Shown here one piece after another: positions 32,598 through 40,805 of a DNA stretch of 64,000 bases. Made by a program: the position numbers and the translations under genes. The stretch lies in assembly GCA_019119775.1 (NCBI GenBank), contig DWWL01000007.1:62001-126000 (forward strand), in the 5' to 3' direction. Source of the DNA: Candidatus Lachnoclostridium pullistercoris (GTDB lineage: Bacteria; Bacillota; Clostridia; Lachnospirales; Lachnospiraceae). Under the pieces are notes generated by a model that searched no databases, was not told the origin of the DNA, and was given only the letters and a program-made list of their open reading frames with translations. Position 1 is the stretch's first letter, and every line of letters starts with the position of its first letter.

Positions 32598-32628
32598 ATG
32601 ATAAGACTTAAAGTGTGCTTTAAGTCAA
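32598..32628 (-). promoter_or_regulatory. DUF362 promoter with MerR-type operator
   Basis: Minus strand TTGACT (32,628-32,623), a 19-bp spacer and TATCAT (32,603-32,598). The spacer and -35 edge hold the perfect inverted repeat ACTTAAAG-N4-CTTTAAGT (32,606-32,625). A 19-bp spacer filled by a dyad is the hallmark of MerR-family activation. An almost identical site is at 43,362-43,392. Confidence 0.75.
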
Positions 32629-32682
32629 GACCTATTTGAAAATATTTGAAAAAATCCTCTGAAAATTTCCGCCGATTTCCCC

Positions 32683-32711
32683 TTGAAAATCGTCATATGT
32701 GGTGGTATGAT
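32683..32711 (+). promoter_or_regulatory. Promoter for the class II RNR gene
   Basis: TTGAAA (32,683-32,688), a 17-bp spacer and TATGAT (32,706-32,711). Confidence 0.7.
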
Positions 32712-32739
32712 GGTCAACGGCACTATATGTAGTAGTATG
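32690..32739 (+). promoter_or_regulatory. Pair of NrdR-like boxes
   Basis: Two related 16-base sites, CATATGTGGTGGTATG (32,694-32,709) and TATATGTAGTAGTATG (32,724-32,739), 30 bp apart (about three helical turns). The segment 32,720-32,735 matches the NrdR consensus core CWATATAT-WG at most positions; the upstream copy is weaker. One overlaps the promoter spacer and -10, the other lies over the start site. Paired boxes at whole-turn spacing are the known NrdR arrangement. Confidence 0.65.
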
Positions 32740-32754
32740 TGGAGGCATCAGAAT

Positions 32755-35037
32755 ATGGAAATTGAGGAGTGGCTGGGGAAAGACAACCAGCTGGGAGTAG
32801 ACATCTGGAAACGGAAGTACTGCTATAAGGATGAAACCTTTGAGCAGTGGCTGACCCGTATCAGCGGCGGAAATGAGAAGATCGCCCAGCTGATCAGAGA
32901 AAAGAAATTTTTATTCGGCGGAAGGATTTTGGCCAACCGCGGACTGGAGTATGTGGGAAGAAAGATCACACTGTCCAACTGCTATGTGATCGAACCGCCG
33001 GAGGATGAGATCGAGAGCATTTTTGAGTGCGCCAAAAAGCTGGCCCGCACCTACAGCTACGGCGGCGGCTGCGGCATTGACATTTCCCGCCTGAGTCCGA
33101 AGGGAGCGAGAATCAACAACGCGGCGAAGGAGACTTCGGGAGCGGTTTCATTTATGGACCTCTATTCTCTGGTGACGGAGCTCATCGGGCAGAATGGAAG
33201 GCGGGGGGCATTGATGATCTCCATCGACTGCTCCCATCCGGATGTGACGAATTTTATTGATATAAAGACAGACTTAAACAAGGTGACGAAGGCCAATATT
33301 TCCGTGAGGATCTCCCGGGAATTTATGGAGGCGGTAAAGAAAAACGGAACCTTCCGTCTGCATTTTACCAGGGAGGCCACGGGGGAGAAGATCGAGCATG
33401 AGGTGAATGCCAGAGAGATGTTCCACCACATCGCGGAGACGAACTGGGACTACGCGGAGCCGGGAGCGCTCTTCTGGGATCGGGTCCAGGAGTGGAACCT
33501 GCTGAGCAGAACGCCGGGATTTTCCTACGCGGGAGTGAATCCCTGCGCGGAGGAGCCTCTGCCGGCCGGGGGCAGCTGCCTGCTGGGAAGCATCAACCTG
33601 GCCGAATTTGTCACCGAGCCTTTCACAGCGGGGGCGGCGTTTGACTTTGACAGCTTCAAGCAGTGTGTGCGTGAGTGCGTCAGAGGCTTAAATGAGGTCC
33701 TTGACGAGGGAATGCCTCTCCATCCGCTGGAGGAGCAGAGGGAGAGCGTCCGCGACTGGAGACAGATCGGGCTGGGCATCATGGGCCTGGCGGACATGCT
33801 GATTAAAATGGGAATTCCCTACGGAGACCAGGAGTCCCAGGAGCTGTGCGACCGCATCGGCTTTGCCATGGCGGACACGGCCATCGCGGCCTCTGCCATG
33901 ATGGCAAAGGAGCAGGGCATGTTCCCCAAATGCAGCATAAACGCCATTATGGAGACGCCTTATTTTGAGGCGAACACGTCCGCGCCCACCAAGGAGCTGG
34001 TGAAAAAGTACGGCCTGCACAATTCCCAGCTTCTCACCATCGCGCCCACGGGAACTCTGTCCACCATGCTGGGAATTTCCGGCGGAATCGAGCCGGTATT
34101 TGCCAACTATTACGTGAGAAAGACGGAGTCGCTTCACGGAAAGGACGTTTACTACAAGGTTTACACCAAGATCGTGGACACCTACATGAAGGACCACAAG
34201 CTGACGGATGACTCCATGCTGCCGGACTATTTTGTCACGGCCATGACCTTGGACTACCGCCAGAGGATCGACATGCAGTCCGTATGGCAGCGCCATATTG
34301 ACGCTTCTATCAGCTCTACGGTGAACGTTCCCAATCAGTTTACGGTGGAAGAGACGGAGAGCCTTTATATGTACGCCTATGAGAAGGGCTTAAAGGGCAT
34401 CACCATCTTCCGGGACGGCTGCAAGCGGATCGGCATCCTGACGCCTGAGGAGGAGAAAAAGCAGAAGGGCGCAGTGGCCGGAGAGGGCTTAAAGCGGGGA
34501 GAAATCATCCAGGTAAACGACGATGTGATCGGAAAGAAGCGGAAGCTGATTACCGGCTGCGGCAGCCTGCACTGCATCGCTCTCTTTGATCCCTACACGG
34601 GAGCTCTGCTGGAATCCTACTTAAGCAAGGGTTCCACCGGCGGCTGCAACAACTTTATGATCGGCCTTTCCAGAATGATTTCCATCAGCGCCAGAGGCGG
34701 AATCGATATTTACACCATCATCGACCAGTTAAACTCCACGGGAGCCTGCCCGTCCTATACGGTGCGCAGAGCTACCAGAGAGGATACCAGCCGCGGTTCC
34801 TGCTGCCCCATGGCGGTGGGAAATGCTCTGCTTGACATGTACAATGAGGTGCAGGCGGAGCTGGCCAGCAGAAAGAAGGGTGAGCCGGCACCGGCGCCGA
34901 AGGCGCCGAAACCAAAGGCGGTGAAATCCATAAAGGCGATGTCCTCCACGATGGTATGCCCGGAGTGCGGGGAGCCGCTGGTATTTGAAGGAGGCTGCAA
35001 TCTCTGCAAGAGCTGCGGCTGGAGCAAGTGCCTGTAA
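32755..35037 (+). CDS. nrdJ: Adenosylcobalamin-dependent ribonucleoside reductase (class II)
   Basis: 760 residues from ATG 32,755, chosen because GGAGG is 9-10 bases upstream and earlier in-frame starts fall within the promoter. Class II features: ILANRGLEYVGRKITLSNCYV (first active-site Cys, core LSNCYV), SYGGGCGIDISRLSPKGA, the finger loop NPCAEEPLPAGGSCLLGSIN (radical Cys and Glu in NPCAE), and IAPTGTLSTMLGISGG. A C-terminal zinc-ribbon-like tail has CPECGEPLVFEGGCNLCKSCG, with the redox cysteines. It makes deoxyribonucleotides without oxygen, using B12. No NrdA/B or NrdD is nearby; a corrinoid adenosyltransferase gene lies at 62,199. Confidence 0.93.
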   Translation: MEIEEWLGKDNQLGVDIWKRKYCYKDETFEQWLTRISGGNEKIAQLIREKKFLFGGRILANRGLEYVGRKITLSNCYVIEPPEDEIESIFECAKKLARTYSYGGGCGIDISRLSPKGARINNAAKETSGAVSFMDLYSLVTELIGQNGRRGALMISIDCSHPDVTNFIDIKTDLNKVTKANISVRISREFMEAVKKNGTFRLHFTREATGEKIEHEVNAREMFHHIAETNWDYAEPGALFWDRVQEWNLLSRTPGFSYAGVNPCAEEPLPAGGSCLLGSINLAEFVTEPFTAGAAFDFDSFKQCVRECVRGLNEVLDEGMPLHPLEEQRESVRDWRQIGLGIMGLADMLIKMGIPYGDQESQELCDRIGFAMADTAIAASAMMAKEQGMFPKCSINAIMETPYFEANTSAPTKELVKKYGLHNSQLLTIAPTGTLSTMLGISGGIEPVFANYYVRKTESLHGKDVYYKVYTKIVDTYMKDHKLTDDSMLPDYFVTAMTLDYRQRIDMQSVWQRHIDASISSTVNVPNQFTVEETESLYMYAYEKGLKGITIFRDGCKRIGILTPEEEKKQKGAVAGEGLKRGEIIQVNDDVIGKKRKLITGCGSLHCIALFDPYTGALLESYLSKGSTGGCNNFMIGLSRMISISARGGIDIYTIIDQLNSTGACPSYTVRRATREDTSRGSCCPMAVGNALLDMYNEVQAELASRKKGEPAPAPKAPKPKAVKSIKAMSSTMVCPECGEPLVFEGGCNLCKSCGWSKCL

Positions 35038-35118
35038 GGAAACGGGGCACAGAGAATGCGGGAAAGAGACGCCTTTAACAGGCGGCTGTCTCTGACAGAA
35101 TGCTTCTGAAAAAATAGG

Positions 35119-35179
35119 ACAGGAGTCCCGGGGCGGGGTCCGGCCGGAATGGCCGGCTTCGTCTGCGGCTCCTGTTTTA
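35119..35179 (+). terminator. Terminator after the RNR gene
   Basis: ACAGGAG (35,119-35,125) pairs with CTCCTGT (35,169-35,175), with an inner CCGGCC / GGCCGG stem, followed by TTTTAT. Confidence 0.7.
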
Positions 35180-35239
35180 TGTTTATCATTTACAGGTTCC
35201 GGCTCTGGCCGGAGAATCAAAGAGAACGGGGGAAGGATA

Positions 35240-36643
35240 TTGGAAAAAAGGGAAAAAACGGCAGTTTCCGGCCGGGGAGAGGAGCTTCGCAGCCAGCTGG
35301 GCCGGGTGATCGAGCTGAGCGTTCCGGCGATCCTGGCGGAGATCAGCTCCATGGCCATGCAGTACATAGACGCGGCCATGGTGGGGAGTCTGGGGGCCAA
35401 TGCCTCCGCCTCCATCGGGCTGGTGTCCACGTCCACCTGGCTTATGGGCGGTCTGTGCATTTCTGTGGCCACGGGATTTTCCGTGCAGACGGCCCACCTG
35501 ATCGGCGCCGGCCGGCTGGAAGACGCCAGGGATGTGCTCCGCCAGGCCCTTTTAGCGGCTCTGGCGGTGGGACTCCTTCTGTGCGCGGCGGGGGTGGCGG
35601 TCAGCGGCTGGCTCCCCGTCTGGCTGGGAGGGGAGGAGGCGATCCTGGCGGATGCCTCCAGTTACTTTCTGATCTACGCCTGCGCTCTGCCGGCGGTGCA
35701 GATGCGCCAGCTGTCCGGAAGCATGCTCCAGTGCAGCGGCAACATGAAGACGCCCAGCATGCTGAACGCCCTGATGTGCGGGCTGGACGTGGTGTTTAAC
35801 TGGCTTCTGATCTTTCCGGACCATCACATTCCGTTTCTGGGGATCACGATCCCGGGAGCGGAGATGGGAGTGGCGGGGGCTGCCCTGGGAACGGCTCTGG
35901 CAGAATGGGTGACGGCCATTCTCATGCTGTCCGCGGTCTGCCTGCGCTCTCCGAAACTTAAGCTGACGCCGGGAGGCAGATGGAAGCTGACGCCCCAGTG
36001 CGCCGCAGCCGCCGCAAAGATCGCCGTTCCCATGGCATTTGAGCACACGGTGCTCTGCGGGGCGCAGATCGCTTCCACGAAGATCGTGGCGCCTCTGGGA
36101 ACGGTGTCCATCGCTGCCAACTCTCTTGCGGTGACGGCGGAAAGTCTCTGCTACCTGCCGGGCTACGGCGTCGCGGCTGCAGCCACCACTCTGGTAGGGC
36201 AGAGCCTGGGGGCCAAGCGGAAGGACCTGGCCAGACGCTACGCCAGGCTGTCCGTGCTGCTGGCGGTGGTACTGATGGGGGCGGCGGCAGTGCTGATGTT
36301 TGCGGCTGCTCCGGCAGTTTTTGCCCTGCTGACGCCGGATATGGCGGTGCGGGAGCTGGGAGTGCGGGTGCTGAGGATCGAAGCCTTCGCGGAGCCCCTT
36401 TACGCGGTGTCCATCGCGGCGGCGGGAGCTCTCCGGGGAGCCGGTGACACGCTGATCCCCAGCCTGTTGAATCTGGCCAGCATGTGGGGCGTGCGGATCA
36501 CGGCGGCCAGTCTGCTGGCTCCCCGCCTGGGCTTAACCGGCGTGTGGCTGGCCATGTGCGGAGAGCTCTGCGTCCGCGGAATCCTGTTTCTGGTGCGCCT
36601 TCTGCGGGAAAAATGGCTGGAACATGCCATGGAGATCGGATAA
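35240..36643 (+). CDS. MATE family efflux transporter
   Basis: 467 residues with about twelve membrane helices in two homologous halves. The start is a TTG at 35,240 with GGGGGAAGGA just upstream; no ATG is suitably placed. Family landmarks are VPAILAEISSMAMQYIDAAMVG (core MQYIDAAMVG, about 35-44), the ATGFSVQTAHLIGAG loop, MLQCSGNMKTPSMLN and the second-half GYGVAAAATTLVGQSLGAKR. It would export cationic drugs or metabolites by Na+ or H+ antiport. It follows the RNR terminator by about 60 bases. Confidence 0.88.
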   Translation: MEKREKTAVSGRGEELRSQLGRVIELSVPAILAEISSMAMQYIDAAMVGSLGANASASIGLVSTSTWLMGGLCISVATGFSVQTAHLIGAGRLEDARDVLRQALLAALAVGLLLCAAGVAVSGWLPVWLGGEEAILADASSYFLIYACALPAVQMRQLSGSMLQCSGNMKTPSMLNALMCGLDVVFNWLLIFPDHHIPFLGITIPGAEMGVAGAALGTALAEWVTAILMLSAVCLRSPKLKLTPGGRWKLTPQCAAAAAKIAVPMAFEHTVLCGAQIASTKIVAPLGTVSIAANSLAVTAESLCYLPGYGVAAAATTLVGQSLGAKRKDLARRYARLSVLLAVVLMGAAAVLMFAAAPAVFALLTPDMAVRELGVRVLRIEAFAEPLYAVSIAAAGALRGAGDTLIPSLLNLASMWGVRITAASLLAPRLGLTGVWLAMCGELCVRGILFLVRLLREKWLEHAMEIG

Positions 36644-36682
36644 TATACTTTTTAGTTATGGTATTCCATTTGTTATAAGTAT

Positions 36683-36710
36683 TTGAAATTTGTATCACTC
36701 TGTTTATAAT
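36683..36710 (+). promoter_or_regulatory. Promoter for the amino-acid ABC operon
   Basis: TTGAAA (36,683-36,688), a 16-bp spacer and TATAAT (36,705-36,710). Confidence 0.65.
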
Positions 36711-36783
36711 ATATGTGTGAAAAAAGAAAAGGGATGAATTTGAATGACAGATCAAAGAAGATGGACGAGAGGAGATGAGGACT

Positions 36784-37449
36784 GTGCTGGATCCTGAGCT
36801 GTGGAAATTGTTTGCGGACTCTTTTGGAAAGATTCTTCTGCCGGGACTGACCATGACGATCCCACTCACCGCCATTTCGTTTTCTCTGGCGATGATTATC
36901 GCTGTGGCTGTGGCTCTGGTGCAGTTTGCCCATATCCGGGTGCTCAGCCAGATCGCCCGCTTTTATGTCTGGGTGGTGAGAGGAACGCCTCTGCTGGTGC
37001 AGCTGTTCGTGGTGTTTTACGGCCTGCCCAACGTAGGGATCCTCATCGATCCGTTTCCGGCGGCGGTGCTGGTGTTTTCCTTAAATGAGGGGGCCTACTG
37101 TTCGGAGACGGTGAGGGCGGCCCTGGAGTCAGTGCCGCCGGGACAGATGGAGGCCGGCCAGTGCGTGGGAATGTCTTATCTGCAGGTGATGCGCCGCATT
37201 ATTCTGCCCCAGGCTTTAAGAATCGCCTTTCCGTCCCTGTCCAACTCGCTTATCGCCATGGTAAAGGATACCTCGCTGGCGGCCAATATCACGGTGACGG
37301 AAATGTTTATGGTGACGCAGAGGATCGTGGCGAGAACTTATGAGCCCCTGATTCTCTACATAGAAGTGGGACTGATCTATCTGCTGTTCTGCACGGTGCT
37401 GACGAAGGTGCAGCGCCTGGTGGAGAAGCGGATGCGCGTGTGCGCGTAA
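36784..37449 (+). CDS. Polar amino acid ABC transporter, permease
   Basis: 221 residues from GTG 36,784. The GGAG at 36,771-36,774 is 9 bases away from this GTG; the in-frame ATG at 36,775 would touch the GGAG directly and is less likely. The HisM/GlnP-type permease signatures are VVRGTPLLVQLFVVFYGLP (about 58-76), ALESVPPGQMEAGQCVGMSYLQ (EAA loop, core GQMEAGQCVGMS) and NSLIAMVKDTSLAANITVTE. Five membrane helices. It heads a permease-ATPase-binding protein operon. Confidence 0.92.
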   Translation: MLDPELWKLFADSFGKILLPGLTMTIPLTAISFSLAMIIAVAVALVQFAHIRVLSQIARFYVWVVRGTPLLVQLFVVFYGLPNVGILIDPFPAAVLVFSLNEGAYCSETVRAALESVPPGQMEAGQCVGMSYLQVMRRIILPQALRIAFPSLSNSLIAMVKDTSLAANITVTEMFMVTQRIVARTYEPLILYIEVGLIYLLFCTVLTKVQRLVEKRMRVCA

Positions 37450-37461
37450 GGAGGACGGAAT

Positions 37462-38202
37462 ATGCTGGAAGTGCGGAATGTGAAGAAATCCTTCGGAAAT
37501 CTGGAGGTGCTAAAGGGCGTGGACCTGACAGTGAGCCAGGGAGATGTGGTGGCAATTTTAGGGCCCAGTGGCTCGGGGAAAACCACTCTGCTGCGCTGCA
37601 TAAACTTTCTGGAGACGGCAGACGAGGGAGAGATGATCTTTGACGGAGAGCATTTTTCCATGAACCGGATCTCCAAAAGGGACGTGTCCAGGCTGAGAAA
37701 GAAGACGGCCTTTGTGTTTCAGAACTACAATCTGTTCCGGAACAAGACGGCCCTGGAGAATGTGACGGAAGGGCTGATCGTGGCCAGAAAGATGCCGAAA
37801 GCCCGGGCGGTGGAGATCGGAGAGCAGGCGTTAAAAAAGGTAGGGCTTTCCGACCGGAGTGGCCACTATCCGGATCAGCTGTCCGGCGGACAGCAGCAGC
37901 GGGTGGCCATTGCCAGGGCTCTTGCCACGGATCCGGAGATCATCTATTTTGACGAGCCCACGTCGGCTCTGGACCCGGAGCTGACCGGAGAAGTGCTCTC
38001 TGTCATGCGCCAGCTGGCGGACGAGGGCATGACCATGCTGGTGGTGACCCACGAGATGAATTTTGCAAAAAATGTGTCCAATCAGGTGATTTTCATGGAA
38101 AACGGCGTGGTGGAAGAGGCCGCTCCGTCCAGAGAATTCTTTGAAAATCCGGGAAAAGAGCGGACAAGGGCGTTTTTGAGAACCTTAAGCGGAGAGCTGT
38201 GA
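37462..38202 (+). CDS. Polar amino acid ABC transporter, ATP-binding protein
   Basis: 246 residues. Walker A is GPSGSGKTTLLR (about 34-45), the signature is LSGGQQQRVAIARAL (about 135-149), Walker B is IIYFDEPTSALDP (about 155-167) and the switch His is in VVTHEMNFA (about 193-201). The GlnQ/HisP type is shown by RCINFLETADEGE after Walker A. Starts 12 bases after the permease stop, RBS AAGGAGGA. Confidence 0.95.
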   Translation: MLEVRNVKKSFGNLEVLKGVDLTVSQGDVVAILGPSGSGKTTLLRCINFLETADEGEMIFDGEHFSMNRISKRDVSRLRKKTAFVFQNYNLFRNKTALENVTEGLIVARKMPKARAVEIGEQALKKVGLSDRSGHYPDQLSGGQQQRVAIARALATDPEIIYFDEPTSALDPELTGEVLSVMRQLADEGMTMLVVTHEMNFAKNVSNQVIFMENGVVEEAAPSREFFENPGKERTRAFLRTLSGEL

Positions 38203-38251
38203 CCGGAATTGGGACGCAGACAGGATATGAGACGAATAGGAGTGGATGAAG

Positions 38252-39115
38252 ATGAAAAAAACATGGATGACAGCGTGGATGCTGGCGGCCGCCCTGGGAG
38301 CGGCGGCCATGAGCGGATGCTCTCAGGGAGAGGACAGCGCTTCTTCCCAGGGCAGTGCCTCCGCTCAGAGCGGCGAGTCGCAGGAAACCGCAGGCGGTCA
38401 GGATCTTCTGGCACAGATTAAAGAGAAAGGCACGATCACCATTGCGATGGAGGGGACCTGGGCGCCCTGGACCTATCACGATGAGAATGATGAGCTGACG
38501 GGCTATGACGTGGAAGTCGGACGGCGGATCGCCGAGGGACTGGGAGTGGAGCCGGAGTTTATCGAGGGCGAGTGGGACGGACTCTTAGCCGGGCTGGATT
38601 CCGGGCGCTACGACATGATGATCAACGGCGTGGATATAACAGAGGAGCGCCAGGCGGCCTATGATTTTTCCGAGCCTTACGCCTACAACCGGATGGCGGT
38701 CATCGTGCGCGGAGATTACGATGAAATCCAGACGATGGAAGATCTGAAAGGAAAGCACACGGCCAACACCATCTCCAGCACATACGCGGAGACAGCGGAG
38801 CAGTACGGCGCGGAAGTGACCGGCGTGGATGACTTAAACCAGACGTTTGAGCTGCTGCTGAGCGGGCGGATCGACGCCACCTTAAACTCTGAGGTGACTT
38901 ATTATGACTACATGAAGGCCCATCCCGACGCGGATATTAAGATCGCCGTGCTGGCGGATAACGCCTCTGAGGTGGGGATCCCCTTCCGGAAGGGCGAGGA
39001 GACGGCCAGCCTGCGGGAGGCAGTAAACGGGATTCTGGATGAAATGAGAGAGTCCGGAGAACTGTCCGAGCTGTCTGTGAAATATTTCGGCACGGATATT
39101 TCGGCGGAGGAGTAG
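38252..39115 (+). CDS. Polar amino acid ABC transporter, substrate-binding lipoprotein
   Basis: 287 residues from ATG 38,252 (AGGAG at 9 bases; an ATG two codons earlier is possible). A lipoprotein signal ends in AAMSGCSQG, with the lipid-bearing Cys at about residue 23. A Ser/Gln-rich linker follows. The SBP_bac_3 domain includes GTITIAMEGTWAPWTYHDE, LTGYDVEVGRRIAEGL, GRYDMMINGVDITEERQ and a late FRKGEETASLREAVNGIL. The exact amino acid is not predictable; cystine, glutamine or similar are usual. A terminator follows. Confidence 0.92.
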   Translation: MKKTWMTAWMLAAALGAAAMSGCSQGEDSASSQGSASAQSGESQETAGGQDLLAQIKEKGTITIAMEGTWAPWTYHDENDELTGYDVEVGRRIAEGLGVEPEFIEGEWDGLLAGLDSGRYDMMINGVDITEERQAAYDFSEPYAYNRMAVIVRGDYDEIQTMEDLKGKHTANTISSTYAETAEQYGAEVTGVDDLNQTFELLLSGRIDATLNSEVTYYDYMKAHPDADIKIAVLADNASEVGIPFRKGEETASLREAVNGILDEMRESGELSELSVKYFGTDISAEE

Positions 39116-39177
39116 GGAAATTGATTTGAAATTTGCGGCAGGAATGCTCCGGACGGGGAAATACTGCACGTTTTAAG

Positions 39178-39215
39178 AGAAAGGGGTTCAGACAGGATAC
39201 TGAACCTCTTTTTTA
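39178..39215 (+). terminator. Terminator of the ABC operon
   Basis: AGGGGTTCAG pairs with CTGAACCTCT followed by T5-6. Confidence 0.8.
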
Positions 39216-39254
39216 GCAGCAGAACGGCAAATCGGAATTGGAGGTGAGGCTTTT

Positions 39255-39680
39255 ATGAAGCAGTTTGGCGTTCAAATGATAGATAATTCTATTTCATCAC
39301 AATGGTGGAAAACGATAATGAAACATTTTGTGAAAATTGGAAATCTATTTGAAATTCGTTGCTGGAGAGAAGAAATTTCCGAGATTGAAAGCGCTTCTTT
39401 GTATGGCGTGGCTGTTGATGACAAATACGAAGTATCTATCAAAGGTTCCGTAACAAAGGAATTACTTGAAAAATTGCTGATAGAAGAACCAACAGACAAA
39501 AGTATATATAATAAGATGACAAAATATTTTACAATTCATGTCGAAAATGATTTATGCAATATTTGGAGTGAGCATTATGGGACGGAAATGGCAATAGATA
39601 TCATATCAGATGCTGATATAGAATTTTTTGAAAAAGTGATGAAACAATATTCTGAAAGTTTTAGTATCAGGATAAGCTAA
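39255..39680 (+). CDS. AT-rich orphan protein, 141 residues, unknown
   Basis: The base composition is roughly one-third GC, far below the flanking genes, and codon use is AT-rich throughout. A good RBS (TTGGAGGTGAGG) precedes the ATG. The product (MKQFGVQMIDNSISSQWWKT at the start) is mixed alpha/beta by eye, acidic towards the end (DIISDADIEFFEKVMKQY), with no signal peptide, membrane helix or motif I recognise. Its size and acidity resemble polymorphic-toxin immunity proteins or small phage/ICE cargo, which is only a guess. It lies between two terminators, as a single-gene insert would. Confidence 0.6.
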   Translation: MKQFGVQMIDNSISSQWWKTIMKHFVKIGNLFEIRCWREEISEIESASLYGVAVDDKYEVSIKGSVTKELLEKLLIEEPTDKSIYNKMTKYFTIHVENDLCNIWSEHYGTEMAIDIISDADIEFFEKVMKQYSESFSIRIS

Positions 39681-39740
39681 TGACGTTTTCCTATTTATCG
39701 GGGAGTTTTCCTCCGGCTCAAAAAACGAACCATATACACC

Positions 39741-39779
39741 AAGAGCAGCTGCTTTTTCAGAAAACGGCTGCTCTTTTCA
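39741..39779. terminator. Bidirectional terminator
   Basis: AAGAGCAGC pairs with GCTGCTCTT, flanked by A-rich and T-rich tracts; serves the orphan gene and the convergent nucleoside phosphorylase gene. Confidence 0.75.
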
Positions 39780-39790
39780 AAGCGAGAAGT

Positions 39791-40573
39791 TTATAGTGCA
39801 AGGCCGCATTCAAACGCGAGGATCATGTATGTTTCCGCGTTTGTGAGTCCATATGCAGCCAGATCTCTCATGTCCCATGTCTCTGAGCTAAGGTTATCTG
39901 CGCCGTATAAAAACTGGATGAAGGGAATGCGGCGGTATTTGGCGGCAGCCAGCATGGAAGCGCACTCCATCTCCGCGGCAATGCAGCCCGCCTGTCTGCG
40001 TTCCTGGATGAGGGGAAGCGTTTCTCTGTATATAGCATCCGAGGTCCATGTTTTTCCTTTTATATATGGGCAGCCAAAGGATGACAGGACGTTTTCCAAT
40101 ATCTGGACGGAGCGCGGATCTGCGGTGATTTCCGGCGAGGGGGCGATGTAATGGTAGCTTGTTCCCTCATCGCGGACAGCAGAAACGGGGATGATCAGTT
40201 TGTCTCCGACGCTGCTGTCATCCAGCACCCCGCAGGAACCGAACAGGACAAATTTTTTGGCTCCCATGGCGATAATTTCTTCAAATCCGGCGACACAGGC
40301 AGGCGCGCCCACTCTGGACAGATAAAAAGCGATGTCCGCATTTTTGTAACGGATCCTGTAGACCGGTATGACGCCGTTTGCAGTGTAAAGTTCTGCTATT
40401 TTATGGATGGTGCTCAGCGAAGAGAACTTTTGGATAATATTTTCTGAAAATGTAGAAACACATATCTCAGGAAAACCGTCAATTTTTTTCGTCGTGTCGC
40501 AGGGACTGAATAACGCCGGCTCTGTAATTTCGCTTTTTTGAAATACGGTCTGGATCGTTTGAGTTTGGTTCAT
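39791..40573 (-). CDS. Nucleoside phosphorylase (uridine/purine phosphorylase family)
   Basis: 260 residues from ATG 40,573, with AAAAGGAGGTG upstream; a longer frame through the repeat is rejected. PNP_UDP_1 features are RVGAPACVAGFEEIIAMGAKKF (core, about 85-106), FGSCGVLDDSSVGDKLIIP (phosphate/ribose loop, about 108-126) and CIAAEMECASMLAAAKYR (the E-M-E ribose-binding motif, about 203-220). It splits nucleosides with phosphate for salvage; base preference is not clear. Its promoter appears to be formed at the edge of the repeat at 40,594-40,697. Confidence 0.85.
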   Translation of the reverse strand: MNQTQTIQTVFQKSEITEPALFSPCDTTKKIDGFPEICVSTFSENIIQKFSSLSTIHKIAELYTANGVIPVYRIRYKNADIAFYLSRVGAPACVAGFEEIIAMGAKKFVLFGSCGVLDDSSVGDKLIIPVSAVRDEGTSYHYIAPSPEITADPRSVQILENVLSSFGCPYIKGKTWTSDAIYRETLPLIQERRQAGCIAAEMECASMLAAAKYRRIPFIQFLYGADNLSSETWDMRDLAAYGLTNAETYMILAFECGLAL

Positions 40574-40593
40574 GGGGCACCTCCTTTTGAGAC

Positions 40594-40697
40594 GATGGGC
40601 TCGCTTTCGCCCAGTTATACTCCAGGCTGCGCCTGGAGCCGCCATTCGCCACTCGCCTCGCGTGAGCAAGCTCCCGCAGGCTCGCTTTCGCTCATTA
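40594..40697 (-). repeat. Two-hairpin dispersed repeat, locus C (one full and one partial unit)
   Basis: Read on the minus strand, a full 80-bp unit (40,697-40,618) and a partial second (40,617-40,594). Hairpin 1 is as in locus B. Hairpin 2 reads CTCCAGGC-GCA-GCCTGGAG; compared with loci A and B both arms have changed at three adjacent pairs so that pairing is kept. It lies in the leader of the nucleoside phosphorylase gene. Confidence 0.85.
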
Positions 40698-40721
40698 TAT
40701 CACTTTGCAGGTGAGAATCAA
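40694..40721 (-). promoter_or_regulatory. Promoter at the repeat edge, for the nucleoside phosphorylase gene
   Basis: Minus strand TTGATT (40,721-40,716), a 16-bp spacer and TATAAT (40,699-40,694). The -10 box is the first part of the repeat itself, so the transcript would begin inside the repeat and carry both hairpins. Confidence 0.5.
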
Positions 40722-40761
40722 GAGCAGAGGAGAAGGAAAACGGAATTCCCGCCTCCCCTCC

Positions 40762-40790
40762 TTTACCCACCCCCGATAACGTGCTATGAT
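40762..40790 (+). promoter_or_regulatory. Promoter for the second MATE gene
   Basis: TTTACC (40,762-40,767), a 17-bp spacer and TATGAT (40,785-40,790). Confidence 0.5.
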
Positions 40791-40805
40791 ACTCTCGTGA
40801 CAACG

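Noticed and set aside
32683..32754. Upstream start for the class II RNR
   Set aside because: Falls on the -35 box and NrdR-like sites; translation there would need an earlier transcript.
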